DNA of 20,883 nt, from NCBI GenBank assembly GCA_937876465.1, contig CALEHV010000048.1, positions 1 through 20,883 of the forward strand. Direction: 5' to 3'. The notes below the pieces were generated by a model that was given only the letters and a program-made list of their open reading frames with translations, had not been told where the DNA came from and did not search any database. Below are positions 8,164 through 15,679 of the stretch, piece after piece (position 1 is the stretch's first letter; each line of letters starts with the position of its first letter). The stretch comes from an uncultured Bacillota bacterium. Its GTDB lineage: Bacteria; Bacillota_I; Bacilli_A; RFN20; CAG-826. The position numbers and the translations under genes are program-made.

Positions 8164-9252
8164 ATGAAAAAAATTTCTATTTTATCCTATATAAATACAC
8201 ACAATTATGGCGGACAACTTCAATGTTTTGCATTGCAAAAATTTTTATTAGCAAATACTGAATTTAATGTAGAACATATTAATTATAAACAGCCAATGAT
8301 TTATGAAGGAAATCTTTTAAAAAAAATCCTTAAATTTTCGTATAACAAAATAATTTTACCTATTATTTTTAATAAAAAGCGTAGAAATAATGAAAAATTA
8401 CTATTAAGTAAAATGAACATTTCTAAATCATATAGGCAAAATAATATTGCAAAAATAAATACTGATGCGGTTATCGTGGGGAGCGATCAAGTGTGGAATC
8501 CGAATATTAATCACAACGATACAAATTTTTTATTACCTTTTTATAAAGGGGTAAAAATATCGTACGCCTGTAGTTTCGGAACAACATATATCGATAGGTT
8601 TTGGGAAACGCAACTTATAAAAAACCTTAATAATTTTAAGAATATTTCTCTAAGAGAAAGCGATTTTTGCGATTATATAGAAAAATTTATAGGATGTTCA
8701 ACAATTGTTGATTTAGATCCCGTTTTTTTATTGTCTAGGGACGAATGGGAAAAGTGTGAAACAACCAATTTAAAAGAAAAATATGCTTTGGTATATTTAA
8801 TGCCAGGTGATAAAAAACTGGAAAATTATATTTTAGAAACTGCTGAGAAATATGCAACCGAAAACCATATTAAATTAGTTGTTATAGGGTGCAAAGAGAT
8901 TGATAAATTTAAAAATCACAATAATATATTTTTTCAATATGGTCCTTTAGATTTTGTTGGGCTTGTTAACCATTCAGAAATCGTTTTTACAAATTCTTTT
9001 CATGGCACAGCATTTAGTTTGATTTTTGAAAAGATTTTTTATTCTTTTGTTAATACAAATACAGATGTCAAACTTTATTCTAGAATTATCAATATTTTAA
9101 ATATTTGTAATCTTGAAAATCGTATTTTGGATCTAAAGAACAAATTTGTCCCTAATTATCACGAAGGAATTGACTATAAGACTATTAGCAAAAAGATAAA
9201 TTTTGCCATATGTCAGTCAAAAGAACATCTTTTAAACTCTTTAAAATTTTAA
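8164..9252 (+). CDS. polysaccharide pyruvyl transferase family protein, 362 aa
   Basis: This family (WcaK/CsaB/PssM-like) moves pyruvate from phosphoenolpyruvate to a sugar as a ketal, giving acidic polysaccharide. The family hallmarks are NTHNYGGQLQCFALQKFL near the N-terminus, VGSDQVWNP (about residues 106-113), SYACSFGT, LDPVFLLSRDEW, and VFTNSFHGTAFSLIFEK, where TxSFHG is the conserved C-terminal motif. Length fits. Bacterial F420-beta-like proteins such as the one at 2311-3450 are often in the same clusters, supporting the family call. The stop codon is two bases before the ATG of the next glycosyltransferase, so the two form an operon. There is no Shine-Dalgarno. Confidence 0.85.
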   Translation: MKKISILSYINTHNYGGQLQCFALQKFLLANTEFNVEHINYKQPMIYEGNLLKKILKFSYNKIILPIIFNKKRRNNEKLLLSKMNISKSYRQNNIAKINTDAVIVGSDQVWNPNINHNDTNFLLPFYKGVKISYACSFGTTYIDRFWETQLIKNLNNFKNISLRESDFCDYIEKFIGCSTIVDLDPVFLLSRDEWEKCETTNLKEKYALVYLMPGDKKLENYILETAEKYATENHIKLVVIGCKEIDKFKNHNNIFFQYGPLDFVGLVNHSEIVFTNSFHGTAFSLIFEKIFYSFVNTNTDVKLYSRIINILNICNLENRILDLKNKFVPNYHEGIDYKTISKKINFAICQSKEHLLNSLKF

Positions 9253-9254
9253 TT

Positions 9255-10457
9255 ATGAAAATACTGATCATTTCTCAATATTATTGGCCCGAAAATTCTA
9301 GAGTAACCGATATTGCTGAATCTCTTTATAGAGAAGGCAATAATGTTACTGTTTTAACTGGACTTCCTAATTACCCTCAAGGGTATATTTATGAAGGATA
9401 TAAACATGGCGAAAACAGAAAACAAATACATAATGGTGTAAATATTATTCGTGCTAAATTAATTGAAAGACGCCACGACACATTTCATAGATTATTAAAT
9501 TATTATTCTTTTCCACATTATGCGAATAAGTTAGTTAATAAATTGGATAAAGATTTTGATGTTGTTTTAGCAATGGAAGAATCTCCAATTATGCTTGTTA
9601 AACCAGCTATTAAATATGCTAAAAAATACAATAAAAAAGTTATTATGTATGAAATGGATCTTTGGCCCGAATCTTTATTGGCAGGTGGAATTAAAAAAGA
9701 TTCTTTCATTTATAATCACTATAAAAAAATATCTGCTAAGATTTACTCTCAAATGGATAAGATTTTAGTTTCAACTAAAGAACACATAGATTATATTAAA
9801 GCATTACCTAATTGTAGTAATTTAGATATAGATTATCTTCCTCAATATGCTGAGAGCATTTTTGAAGAATCGAATTATGAAACAATTGACAATGGTGCAA
9901 TAGATTTAATGTTTGCAGGCAATATAGGCAAAGCACAATCTATAGACACCATTATTAAGGCTGCAAATCTTCTAAAAGACGATAAGAGATTTATGTTTCA
10001 TATAGTTGGCGATGGTAGTGAACTGGAAAATTGCAAAAAGTTAGCAAATGAACTTAAGTGCAATAATGTTAAATTTTATGGTTCAATGCCTTTATCTGAA
10101 ATGCCAAAGATGTATGCTTTAGCTGATGCTATGTTAGTAACTTTAGAAGATAAATCTTATGCAAACATGACTATACCTGGAAAAGTACAATCATACATGG
10201 CAGTAGGTAAACCAATTATTGCATCTATTAATGGAAGCACATCGAGCTTTATTAAAGAAAACAATATAGGTTATGTTTGTGAATCTGAAGATTATAATGA
10301 ATTAGCAGAATTAATTAAGAGTTTAGATAAAAATCGTCTTAAAGAACTCGGTTTAATTTCTAAGAAAAGATATTTCGAGAAATATAGTAAAGATTCTTTT
10401 ATATCTTCGTTGTTCAATCACGTTGAAACTGTCGTTGTTTTATCACTTAAAAAGTAA
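9255..10457 (+). CDS. WbuB/WcaI-like glycosyltransferase, GT4, 400 aa
   Basis: The start at 9255 is preferred over the in-frame ATG at 9210, because the protein then begins MKILIISQYYWPENSRV, the conserved beginning of WbuB/WcaI-type transferases, followed by VTVLTGLPNYPQGYIYEGY. Later motifs are MDLWPESLLAGG, LMFAGNIGKAQSIDTII (donor domain start), FHIVGDGSELE, FYGSMPLSEMPKMYALADAM and TIPGKVQSYMAVGKPI. In WbuB this enzyme links N-acetylfucosamine-type sugars; here the donor is unknown. It begins two bases after the pyruvyl transferase gene. Its 3' end matters beyond its enzyme: the last about 510 bp are repeated, degraded, at 16396-16907, and the stop codon lies inside a 40-bp block that starts both defence modules. 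Confidence 0.85.
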   Translation: MKILIISQYYWPENSRVTDIAESLYREGNNVTVLTGLPNYPQGYIYEGYKHGENRKQIHNGVNIIRAKLIERRHDTFHRLLNYYSFPHYANKLVNKLDKDFDVVLAMEESPIMLVKPAIKYAKKYNKKVIMYEMDLWPESLLAGGIKKDSFIYNHYKKISAKIYSQMDKILVSTKEHIDYIKALPNCSNLDIDYLPQYAESIFEESNYETIDNGAIDLMFAGNIGKAQSIDTIIKAANLLKDDKRFMFHIVGDGSELENCKKLANELKCNNVKFYGSMPLSEMPKMYALADAMLVTLEDKSYANMTIPGKVQSYMAVGKPIIASINGSTSSFIKENNIGYVCESEDYNELAELIKSLDKNRLKELGLISKKRYFEKYSKDSFISSLFNHVETVVVLSLKK

Positions 10458-10507
10458 CATTGATGATATACACACGATATATCCGCGTATATTTAATTTA
10501 TTAAAAT
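10454..10507 (+). promoter_or_regulatory. operator-like dyad and promoter of defence module 1
   Basis: The 40 bp at 10454-10493 match 16905-16944 with six differences; five fall in the 5-bp spacer between GATATA and GATATATC and one outside. Conserved half-sites with a free spacer suggest a protein-binding site. A TAAAAT at 10502-10507 is a likely -10 box, at nearly the same distance from GATATATC as TACAAT in copy 2. Its -35 region then overlaps the GATATATC site, so a bound protein would block transcription. No obvious -35 sequence is seen. Expected RNA start is about 10514. Confidence 0.45.
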
Positions 10508-10536
10508 AGTAGAATTTATATAGATTTAATAAAAAG

Positions 10537-10577
10537 CAACAGCCAACAATAAATTAATAACTGTTAATGCGCTGTTG
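10537..10577 (+). promoter_or_regulatory. leader hairpin L1
   Basis: CAACAGC (10537-10543) pairs with GCTGTTG (10571-10577) around a 27-base loop that holds ATTAATAACTGTTAATGC. Equivalent hairpins L2 and L3 have other stem sequences, still complementary, and the same loop core. It lies in the 5' leader, ending 28 bases before the GajA-like start codon, and is followed by the Shine-Dalgarno AGAGGTG (10591-10597), which it does not cover. There is no U-run after it, so it is not a terminator. It may be a protein-binding RNA, a processing site or a DNA-level recombination border. Confidence 0.55.
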
Positions 10578-10605
10578 GGAACATAATTAAAGAGGTGAAT
10601 CTTTT

Positions 10606-12315
10606 ATGAGGATTGAAAAAATAATAATTAAAAATTTTAAAACATTTGATGATCAAACTATAAATTTTTCATTTAAAGATGACGATGGTGTGAAAGCTAG
10701 GGACTTTTTAATATTGATCGGCGATAATGGTACTGGTAAGAGCACTTTATTGGAAGCTATACATTTAGCATTAACGGGATTTTATAGGGGGAAAACGATA
10801 TTAGGGAATATATCACAAGATTTGTTTAACAAAAAGTGTGTAAAAACATATCTTGATGATTTTAATGCCCACAAAAAACCAATTCCGCCCAAAATCTCTA
10901 TTGAAGTTTTTTTCGATGATTGTCCTGTTTTAGAAGGAAATTATAATTCAACCGGTTCTAAAGCATGTGGATTTGTTTTTGAAATCGCTTACGACGATCG
11001 CAATGATGATGCGTACTCTGCACTATTATCACATAAGTTAAACACATTGCCGTTTGAATTTTATAAATGTGAATGGAATACTTTTGCTAGAGAAAAGTTC
11101 ACGAATTCTAAATTTATTACATTTAAAAGTGCGTTTTTGGATACTAACTCTGATAAATTTTGGGATTCTTCCAATCGCTTAATAAAGAGTTATATCGATG
11201 ACCCCTCTAAGATAGAATTAAATCAATCTTTCAGAATCGTGACGAATAGTTTAAAAGAATCCGAATCTTTTAAAAGAATAAATGAAAAAATCGAAAAAAA
11301 TGAAAATCTTAAAAACAAAAACTTATCCATTGGAGTAGCCAATTCATCACAGAATGCTTGGGAAAATGCTTTAACTATTATGGAAAATGATATTTCTTAT
11401 GAGAATATTGGTACTGGCAAGCAATGTATGTTAAATACGATATTATCATTTGAGAATGATTTATTTAAAAACAAAGGAATTATTTTGATTGAGGAACCAG
11501 AAAATCATCTTTCGGGTATGAATTTAAATATACTTCTAAAATACATTAAAGATAATTCAAAAGATTACCAAGTAATTATTAGCACTCACAGCAGCTATGT
11601 ATTAAATAAACTAGGCATGGATAATTTAGTATTGATAGGCAAAAATAGTGTTTCATCTTTTGTTAAGTTACCTAGTGACACTACGCATTATTTTGAAAAA
11701 GTTGCTGGATTTGATACGTTAAGATTTATTTTGTCAAATCAAACTGTTCTTGTTGAAGGCGACTCGGATGATTTAATTATTCAAAGAGCTTATTATGATT
11801 CAAATGAAAGGTTACCAATAGATGATGGAATTGAAATAATTGTTACTGGTTTATCTTTTAAAAGGTTTCTTGATTTATCTATAAAATTAGAAATTAATAC
11901 AGTTGTTGTCACAGATAATGATGGTGATATTGATAGAATAAACAATTTAATCTCTGAATATAAAAACTACCATTGGATAAAAATTTGCAGTGGGACAAAA
12001 GCATATGCCCATGAAGAATTAGGCTTTGAACAAAGTACAGACCCAAATAAAGAAAGTAAAGTTCCAAATGTTAATACGTTAGAGCCAGAAATACTCCGTG
12101 CAAATAATAGAGATATTATTAATAAAATTTTGGATAAGAGTTATGATAATGACGAGGACTTACTTCATTTTATGATTAAAAATAAAACCGAGGTAGCGTG
12201 GAAAATTTTTAGTTCAAAAGAATCAATTAAATATCCCCAATATATTTATGATGCCATTTCTCATATAGCGCCATTTCCATCTAAAGACGGCATAGTTAAG
12301 AAAGAGGATATATGA
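10606..12315 (+). CDS. gajA: GajA-like OLD-family ATPase/TOPRIM endonuclease, 569 aa
   Basis: The N-terminal ABC/SMC-type ATPase has Walker A GDNGTGKST (residues 39-47), a signature-like NIGTGKQ (267-272), Walker B GIILIEEPEN (291-300) and the H-loop STHSS (326-330). A C-terminal TOPRIM nuclease domain follows: VLVEGDSDDL (381-390, Glu384), VVVTDNDGD (433-441, Asp437 and Asp439) and the OLD-family TLEPEIL (491-497). All catalytic positions look intact. The length is near that of known GajA (about 578 aa). With a UvrD-like gene one base downstream this is class 2 OLD, the Gabija anti-phage system, in which GajA cuts DNA when nucleotide levels fall. The ATG is supported by AGAGGTG at 10591-10597. 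It follows the L1 leader. Confidence 0.85.
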   Translation: MRIEKIIIKNFKTFDDQTINFSFKDDDGVKARDFLILIGDNGTGKSTLLEAIHLALTGFYRGKTILGNISQDLFNKKCVKTYLDDFNAHKKPIPPKISIEVFFDDCPVLEGNYNSTGSKACGFVFEIAYDDRNDDAYSALLSHKLNTLPFEFYKCEWNTFAREKFTNSKFITFKSAFLDTNSDKFWDSSNRLIKSYIDDPSKIELNQSFRIVTNSLKESESFKRINEKIEKNENLKNKNLSIGVANSSQNAWENALTIMENDISYENIGTGKQCMLNTILSFENDLFKNKGIILIEEPENHLSGMNLNILLKYIKDNSKDYQVIISTHSSYVLNKLGMDNLVLIGKNSVSSFVKLPSDTTHYFEKVAGFDTLRFILSNQTVLVEGDSDDLIIQRAYYDSNERLPIDDGIEIIVTGLSFKRFLDLSIKLEINTVVVTDNDGDIDRINNLISEYKNYHWIKICSGTKAYAHEELGFEQSTDPNKESKVPNVNTLEPEILRANNRDIINKILDKSYDNDEDLLHFMIKNKTEVAWKIFSSKESIKYPQYIYDAISHIAPFPSKDGIVKKEDI

Positions 12316-12316
12316 A

Positions 12317-13411
12317 ATGAACAAGATAATTGTTTCTTGTGCTGGTAGTGGAAAAACCACGTATTTAGTAAATAAAGCTATGGAATTATCCGTCAAGAAT
12401 AAAGTATTAATAACAACGTTTACTGATAATAATACAGAAGAAATAGAAAAGAAATTTTATGAATTATTCGGATTTAAACCTGCTAATGTTGATGTTTTAC
12501 CATGGTTCACATTTCAATTAAAACATTTAATTAGACCTTATCAATTACCTTTCATTGAAAAAAGAATAAATAACATTATTATGGTTCAGGGTAAATCTAC
12601 AACGTATAAAGGTAATAACGATAAAGAAAACTACGTGATGGATGACCAAATTTTTTCAGACAAAATTGCTTTGCTTGCATTTAAAACGCTTACTGAAACA
12701 AAACATACTTTAAGCAGACTTCAAAGAATATATAGTTATATTTTTATTGATGAATTCCAAGATATGGAAGGTTATGATCTTGAGATAATCAAATTATTAT
12801 CAAAAAATAATATTAAAATGGATATTGTATGTGATCCTCGCCAACATACATTTTCAACACATTATGATGCGAAAAATCACAAATACACATGCACCCCTTT
12901 AAAGTATATTGAAGAACAATGTTCAGATTATTTTGAAATTGACGAGACAACGTTAAACGGAAGTTATAGATGTCCTAAAAACACTATATTATATGCTTCA
13001 ACTATTTTTCCTGACCTCCCTCAATCGGATTCCTTAAAAGAGCATAAAGAGGGTGATGGCATTCATTTTATTAAGGAAAGTTTAGTTGATGATTTTTTAG
13101 AAAATAACTGTGATGTTTTGCAACTGAGAAGTTCAATTTCTACTAAAGTAAATGATTCATATAATGTAACCACATTTGGTAAATCTAAAGGATTAACTAA
13201 AGAAAATGTTTTGATTTATCCTACTAAACCAATGCTCAAGGCTATTTTACTAAATAGTTTTTTGAACTATAAATCCAAATGTGATTTATATGTTGCATTG
13301 ACTCGTGCTCAGCATAAAACGGGTATTATTGTTCCTGATGAAGATTATGCTAAATTTGTTGTAATTGAGGATTATATTAATTCGTTTTTAAAAAGCGATA
13401 CTCAGCAATAA
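12317..13411 (+). CDS. gajB: GajB-like compact UvrD/SF1A helicase, 364 aa
   Basis: All main SF1A helicase motifs are present: I CAGSGKTT (residues 8-15), Ia ITTFTDNN (32-39), II FIDEFQDME (143-151), III VCDPRQHTF (171-179), IV-like SYRCP (216-220), V FGKSKGLTKENV (287-298) and VI YVALTRAQ (325-332). It begins one base after the gajA-like stop, with AGAGGA as ribosome-binding site, so the two are translationally coupled. In Gabija, GajB forms a complex with GajA and contributes to sensing or destroying phage DNA. It is much shorter than known GajB (about 494 aa), so the 1B/2B insertions must be small. Its last codons also form the 5' arm of hairpin L2. The Gabija call rests on the pair. Confidence 0.8.
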   Translation: MNKIIVSCAGSGKTTYLVNKAMELSVKNKVLITTFTDNNTEEIEKKFYELFGFKPANVDVLPWFTFQLKHLIRPYQLPFIEKRINNIIMVQGKSTTYKGNNDKENYVMDDQIFSDKIALLAFKTLTETKHTLSRLQRIYSYIFIDEFQDMEGYDLEIIKLLSKNNIKMDIVCDPRQHTFSTHYDAKNHKYTCTPLKYIEEQCSDYFEIDETTLNGSYRCPKNTILYASTIFPDLPQSDSLKEHKEGDGIHFIKESLVDDFLENNCDVLQLRSSISTKVNDSYNVTTFGKSKGLTKENVLIYPTKPMLKAILLNSFLNYKSKCDLYVALTRAQHKTGIIVPDEDYAKFVVIEDYINSFLKSDTQQ

Positions 13412-13435
13412 TTTTTAACTGTTAATGCGCTTTTT
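13390..13435 (+). promoter_or_regulatory. leader hairpin L2
   Basis: AAAAAGCG (13390-13397, inside the helicase gene end) pairs over 8 bp with CGCTTTTT (13428-13435). The 30-base loop carries TTTAACTGTTAATG, matching L1 and L3, and the following CG starts the 3' arm. Unlike L1 and L3 there is no operator or promoter block before it; it sits inside the operon between the GajB-like and HEPN/Toprim genes. The Shine-Dalgarno AAAGGAG follows at 13448-13454. Confidence 0.5.
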
Positions 13436-13466
13436 GGAATATATTTGAAAAGGAGTGAAATGTATT

Positions 13467-14792
13467 ATGAGTGAATATGCTAATTTAGAAATTAAAAAAT
13501 TATGTTTATATTCTTTTTGTAATTATATAGATAAAAAAATCGCTAGTTTAGTCTTTTCGGATATTAATTTAATTGTTACCAACAATTTCAAATATGGCTA
13601 TGATGAGGAGGAGACTCCGATTACCTATTATGCTTATAAAACAAAAATAGGCAATGCCAAAGATAGATTAGATGTCCTAGGATACACAATGAACAAACTT
13701 GAAAAATTGTTTTGTGATAAAAAAGAATTACTAATTGATTATGCGCCACTTCTTTCTCATTTGCATAAGAATTACGATGATTTTGAACTTTTAGCTAAAG
13801 AAAGATATGTAAAAAATATAACTTTTAAGAAGTGGTTAAATTCGCTTCGGAAATTTATTGCCTTTCAAAAAGATAAAGGTTCATATTTAGATTTTGAAAA
13901 ATTTTCTAATGAATTAAAAATTAATACTGAAACAGATAAAATAATTTTTTATGGTTTGTGTGATTTTCAATGGAATTATCGATATAGCTACGGGCTAAAA
14001 TTGGAGGAAAATGAATTTCCCTTAATCTTACGTGCTATTTTAGAATGTTGTGATGACGAAGAAGATATTATTTTAGATTTTACTTCTATTCAATTTTGGG
14101 ATGAAGATTGTATTCCAAAATCAATCGGTTTAAATGATGTTCAAGAAAAAACCATTGTCTTATTAGAAGGAACGAGTGATAAAGAAATATTAGATTTTTC
14201 TCTTGAACATTTGTTTCCTCATTTAAAAGATCTTATATATTTTATGGATTTTAAAGTTAAAGATAATAAAAGATCTGGCGGTGCCTCCTTTATTGTTAGC
14301 AATATGAAATGTTTTTATTTTGCAAAACTAAAACAGAAATTTATAGCATTGTTTGATAATGATTCAGAGGGTTATAAATGTAAAAACGTATTGCTTAACG
14401 ATATTAAAGATTGGCCAGATAATTACAGCATTCAATGCTATGCCGAAATAGACATATTAAAAAAATATCCTTGTATAAGTCCTAATAATGTAATAGAACT
14501 TGTTAACATTACAAGAAAAGCAGCTTCAATTGAACTTTATTTACCAGATAGGATGATTAAAAATGAAAATGATGATTTTTATCCTATTGAATGGGAGAGT
14601 AGAAATAAAATCAATATTGATAATAGAGAAGAATTTGTTTATCAAGGAGTAATAACCAACAAAGAATTTATAAAAGAAAGATTCTATAAAACAAGAAACA
14701 ATATTAATAATTCTGTTGAAGAATTTGTAGAAGAAGAATGGCAAAAAATGAAAACACTCTTGAAAAGCATTTTGTTTGCTTTTAAAGACTAA
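13467..14792 (+). CDS. HEPN/Toprim-family protein, 441 aa
   Basis: I choose ATG 13467 over the in-frame GTG at 13455, because AAAGGAG (13448-13454) touches the GTG but stands 12 bases before the ATG, as in the other leaders. The C-terminal half has a TOPRIM nuclease domain: IVLLEGTSDKEIL (residues 230-242, Glu234) and FIALFDNDSEG (292-302, Asp297 and Asp299), with VIELV (about 330) further on. The N-terminal half (IGNAKDRLDVLGYTMNKLEKL at about 61-81) resembles the HEPN/Toprim-associated N-terminal domain of predicted defence proteins. A HEPN-type RxxxxH motif is not clear. It may be an extra effector for the Gabija-like pair or a separate one-gene system; the L2 hairpin before it favours a separate module. 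Element T1 follows its stop. Confidence 0.68.
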   Translation: MSEYANLEIKKLCLYSFCNYIDKKIASLVFSDINLIVTNNFKYGYDEEETPITYYAYKTKIGNAKDRLDVLGYTMNKLEKLFCDKKELLIDYAPLLSHLHKNYDDFELLAKERYVKNITFKKWLNSLRKFIAFQKDKGSYLDFEKFSNELKINTETDKIIFYGLCDFQWNYRYSYGLKLEENEFPLILRAILECCDDEEDIILDFTSIQFWDEDCIPKSIGLNDVQEKTIVLLEGTSDKEILDFSLEHLFPHLKDLIYFMDFKVKDNKRSGGASFIVSNMKCFYFAKLKQKFIALFDNDSEGYKCKNVLLNDIKDWPDNYSIQCYAEIDILKKYPCISPNNVIELVNITRKAASIELYLPDRMIKNENDDFYPIEWESRNKINIDNREEFVYQGVITNKEFIKERFYKTRNNINNSVEEFVEEEWQKMKTLLKSILFAFKD

Positions 14793-14808
14793 TTTTAGCG
14801 AAAATTAA

Positions 14809-14836
14809 TTGACACATAATTACTTAATAATATTTG
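14809..14836 (+). promoter_or_regulatory. possible promoter for element T1
   Basis: TTGACA (14809-14814), a 16-base spacer and TATTTG (14831-14836) form a fair sigma-A promoter just after the HEPN/Toprim stop. RNA would start near 14843, within the first hairpin of T1, and could end at the weak terminator near 14917, giving a small RNA of about 75 bases. No reading frame of use is present in it. Confidence 0.3.
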
Positions 14837-14838
14837 CT

Positions 14839-14957
14839 CTTAAATAACATTAGTGATTTAAGGACAAAGATAAGCTGATACTAAGTATTAATGGGAGACA
14901 TTGAATTTCCTTTTTTTAATATTAATAATACTAGCGACTTGATATTAAACTTATTAG
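14839..14957 (+). repeat. conserved structured element T1 (copy 1)
   Basis: About 120 bp aligned along its full length with T2 (20764-20883). First part: hairpin CTTAAAT (14839-14845), 10-base loop, ATTTAAG (14856-14862), then GACAAAGA. Second part: AGTATTA (14884-14890) pairs with TAATACT (14926-14932) around a weak terminator, GGGAG (14893-14897) against TTTCC and seven T. The outermost arms that pair well in T2 (AAG...CTT) have lost most pairing here. The end is GATATTAAACTTATTAG. This copy looks older and decayed. It closes defence module 1. Confidence 0.6.
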
Positions 14958-15145
14958 ATAAGGATAATTTTGTAATAAAGAGGGTATTTCTTGTTCCTTC
15001 TAGAAAAAGTAAATGAGTCTTCTAAGATAGGAATGTATTTAGCATACTTAGTTCTGTTCTTTCTGATTTCATCATTACTATAAACTCTATCTTGAGGGAT
15101 TAAATAGATTATATGCTGTATATCTTCAACTAATATCTTATTCAC
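14954..15145 (-). pseudogene. unrecognised 63-aa open frame, probably a gene relic
   Basis: The frame starts at a GTG without a clear Shine-Dalgarno and ends in the T1 border. It reads NKILVEDIQHIIYLIPQDR then VYSNDEIRKN; I do not recognise it. Its first eight codons resemble those of the IS-like fragment at 15208-15285 (MNRVLVEN), showing that the two share a short DNA repeat. It may be noncoding. Confidence 0.25.
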
Positions 15146-15207
15146 AAACGAAATTAAAAGAGACCCCCCTCTAATTTGAGAGATACCTCTATGAAGATAA
15201 AGAGATG

Positions 15208-15285
15208 CTATTTAATGCTTACTTTTAATGAATCTGGAAGTTTTTCTGACCACGGAAGTAAGTTTTCAACTAATACCCTATTCAT
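15208..15285 (-). pseudogene. possible IS66-family transposase C-terminal tail
   Basis: A 25-codon fragment reads LVENLLPWSEKLPDSLK, close to the LLPWSxxLPExC ending of IS66-type transposases as I remember them. The same frame continues upstream for a few codons (AYCLEN) and is then lost at the recombinase remnant. No inverted terminal repeat or target duplication can be seen. The match is short, so the family is uncertain. Confidence 0.3.
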
Positions 15286-15410
15286 ATTTTCAAGACAGTA
15301 AGCAACACTCTAACATAGGCACAGAGTCTTAACTTATGTTCTGGACTAGTTTCTTTTATTAATTCTTTTCCTAACTTTTTAGTCGCTGGAATTATTGCCT
15401 TTTTTACCAT
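15282..15410 (-). pseudogene. serine recombinase, N-terminal remnant
   Basis: The 42-codon frame begins MVKKAIIPATKK and reaches HKLRLCAYVRV (ending about 15306), the start of the resolvase domain of large serine recombinases (xLRVAAYxRVST, where the Ser would be catalytic). Right after VRV the sequence changes to unrelated residues and a stop, so the catalytic serine and everything downstream are lost. The start overlaps the small gene at 15379-15579 by 32 bp, an arrangement common in Bacillota recombinase modules. Confidence 0.5.
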
Positions 15411-15579
15411 AGATACTTATAACAGGCATTTTGTATTTCTTTCTTAGAAGAATTATGGCTTTAGTCATCTCAAAAGCATCGATAACTCCCTTATCGCATA
15501 ACTCTTCTAAGATATAAAGACAGATGTTATATTCGTATGGGAGTTTCTTATCTAAGATAACCTTGTCCTTGTTGTGCAT
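15379..15579 (-). CDS. small SHOCT-like protein of a serine-recombinase module, 66 aa
   Basis: The centre reads NICLYILEELCDKGVIDAFE then MTKAIILLRKKYKMPVISIY, which resembles the short helical proteins (LLxxGxIxxxEYxxxxxxLxxKY pattern) that sit just before serine recombinase genes in mobile elements of Bacillota. Position fits: a recombinase head begins 32 bp inside its 3' end. Its function is unknown to me. The frame is intact, but the partner gene is destroyed, so it is probably a leftover. Confidence 0.4.
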   Translation of the reverse strand: MHNKDKVILDKKLPYEYNICLYILEELCDKGVIDAFEMTKAIILLRKKYKMPVISIYGKKGNNSSD

Positions 15580-15679
15580 AGTGGTGCCTGTTCCTTATGT
15601 GTATATAAATCCATCAAAAAAGAAAGAAGTGCAAGTTGTTTTAATAGTAAAGATTTATATTTTTGGATAACATATCTAT

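Larger units (their letters stand above)
14958..15679. other. relic zone between the two defence modules
   Basis: There is no intact long gene in these about 720 bp. The minus strand holds broken pieces, listed separately: an unknown 63-codon frame, an IS-like tail and the head of a serine recombinase with its small partner gene. A near-repeat of about 23 bases occurs at 15125-15147 and 15265-15287 (TTCAACTAATA then a differing middle then TTATTCA or CTATTCA). The last 100 bp before 15680 contain no recognisable leader, hairpin L or strong Shine-Dalgarno. The zone looks like the remains of a mobile element's backbone. Confidence 0.5.

Noticed and set aside
9210..9254. Upstream in-frame ATG of the WbuB-like gene
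   Set aside because: It lies inside the pyruvyl transferase gene, and the added 15 residues precede the conserved MKILIISQYYWPEN start.
10537..10577. Leader hairpins as rho-independent terminators or attenuators
   Set aside because: No U-run follows L1 or L3, the loops are 25-30 bases, and the Shine-Dalgarno is not in any stem.
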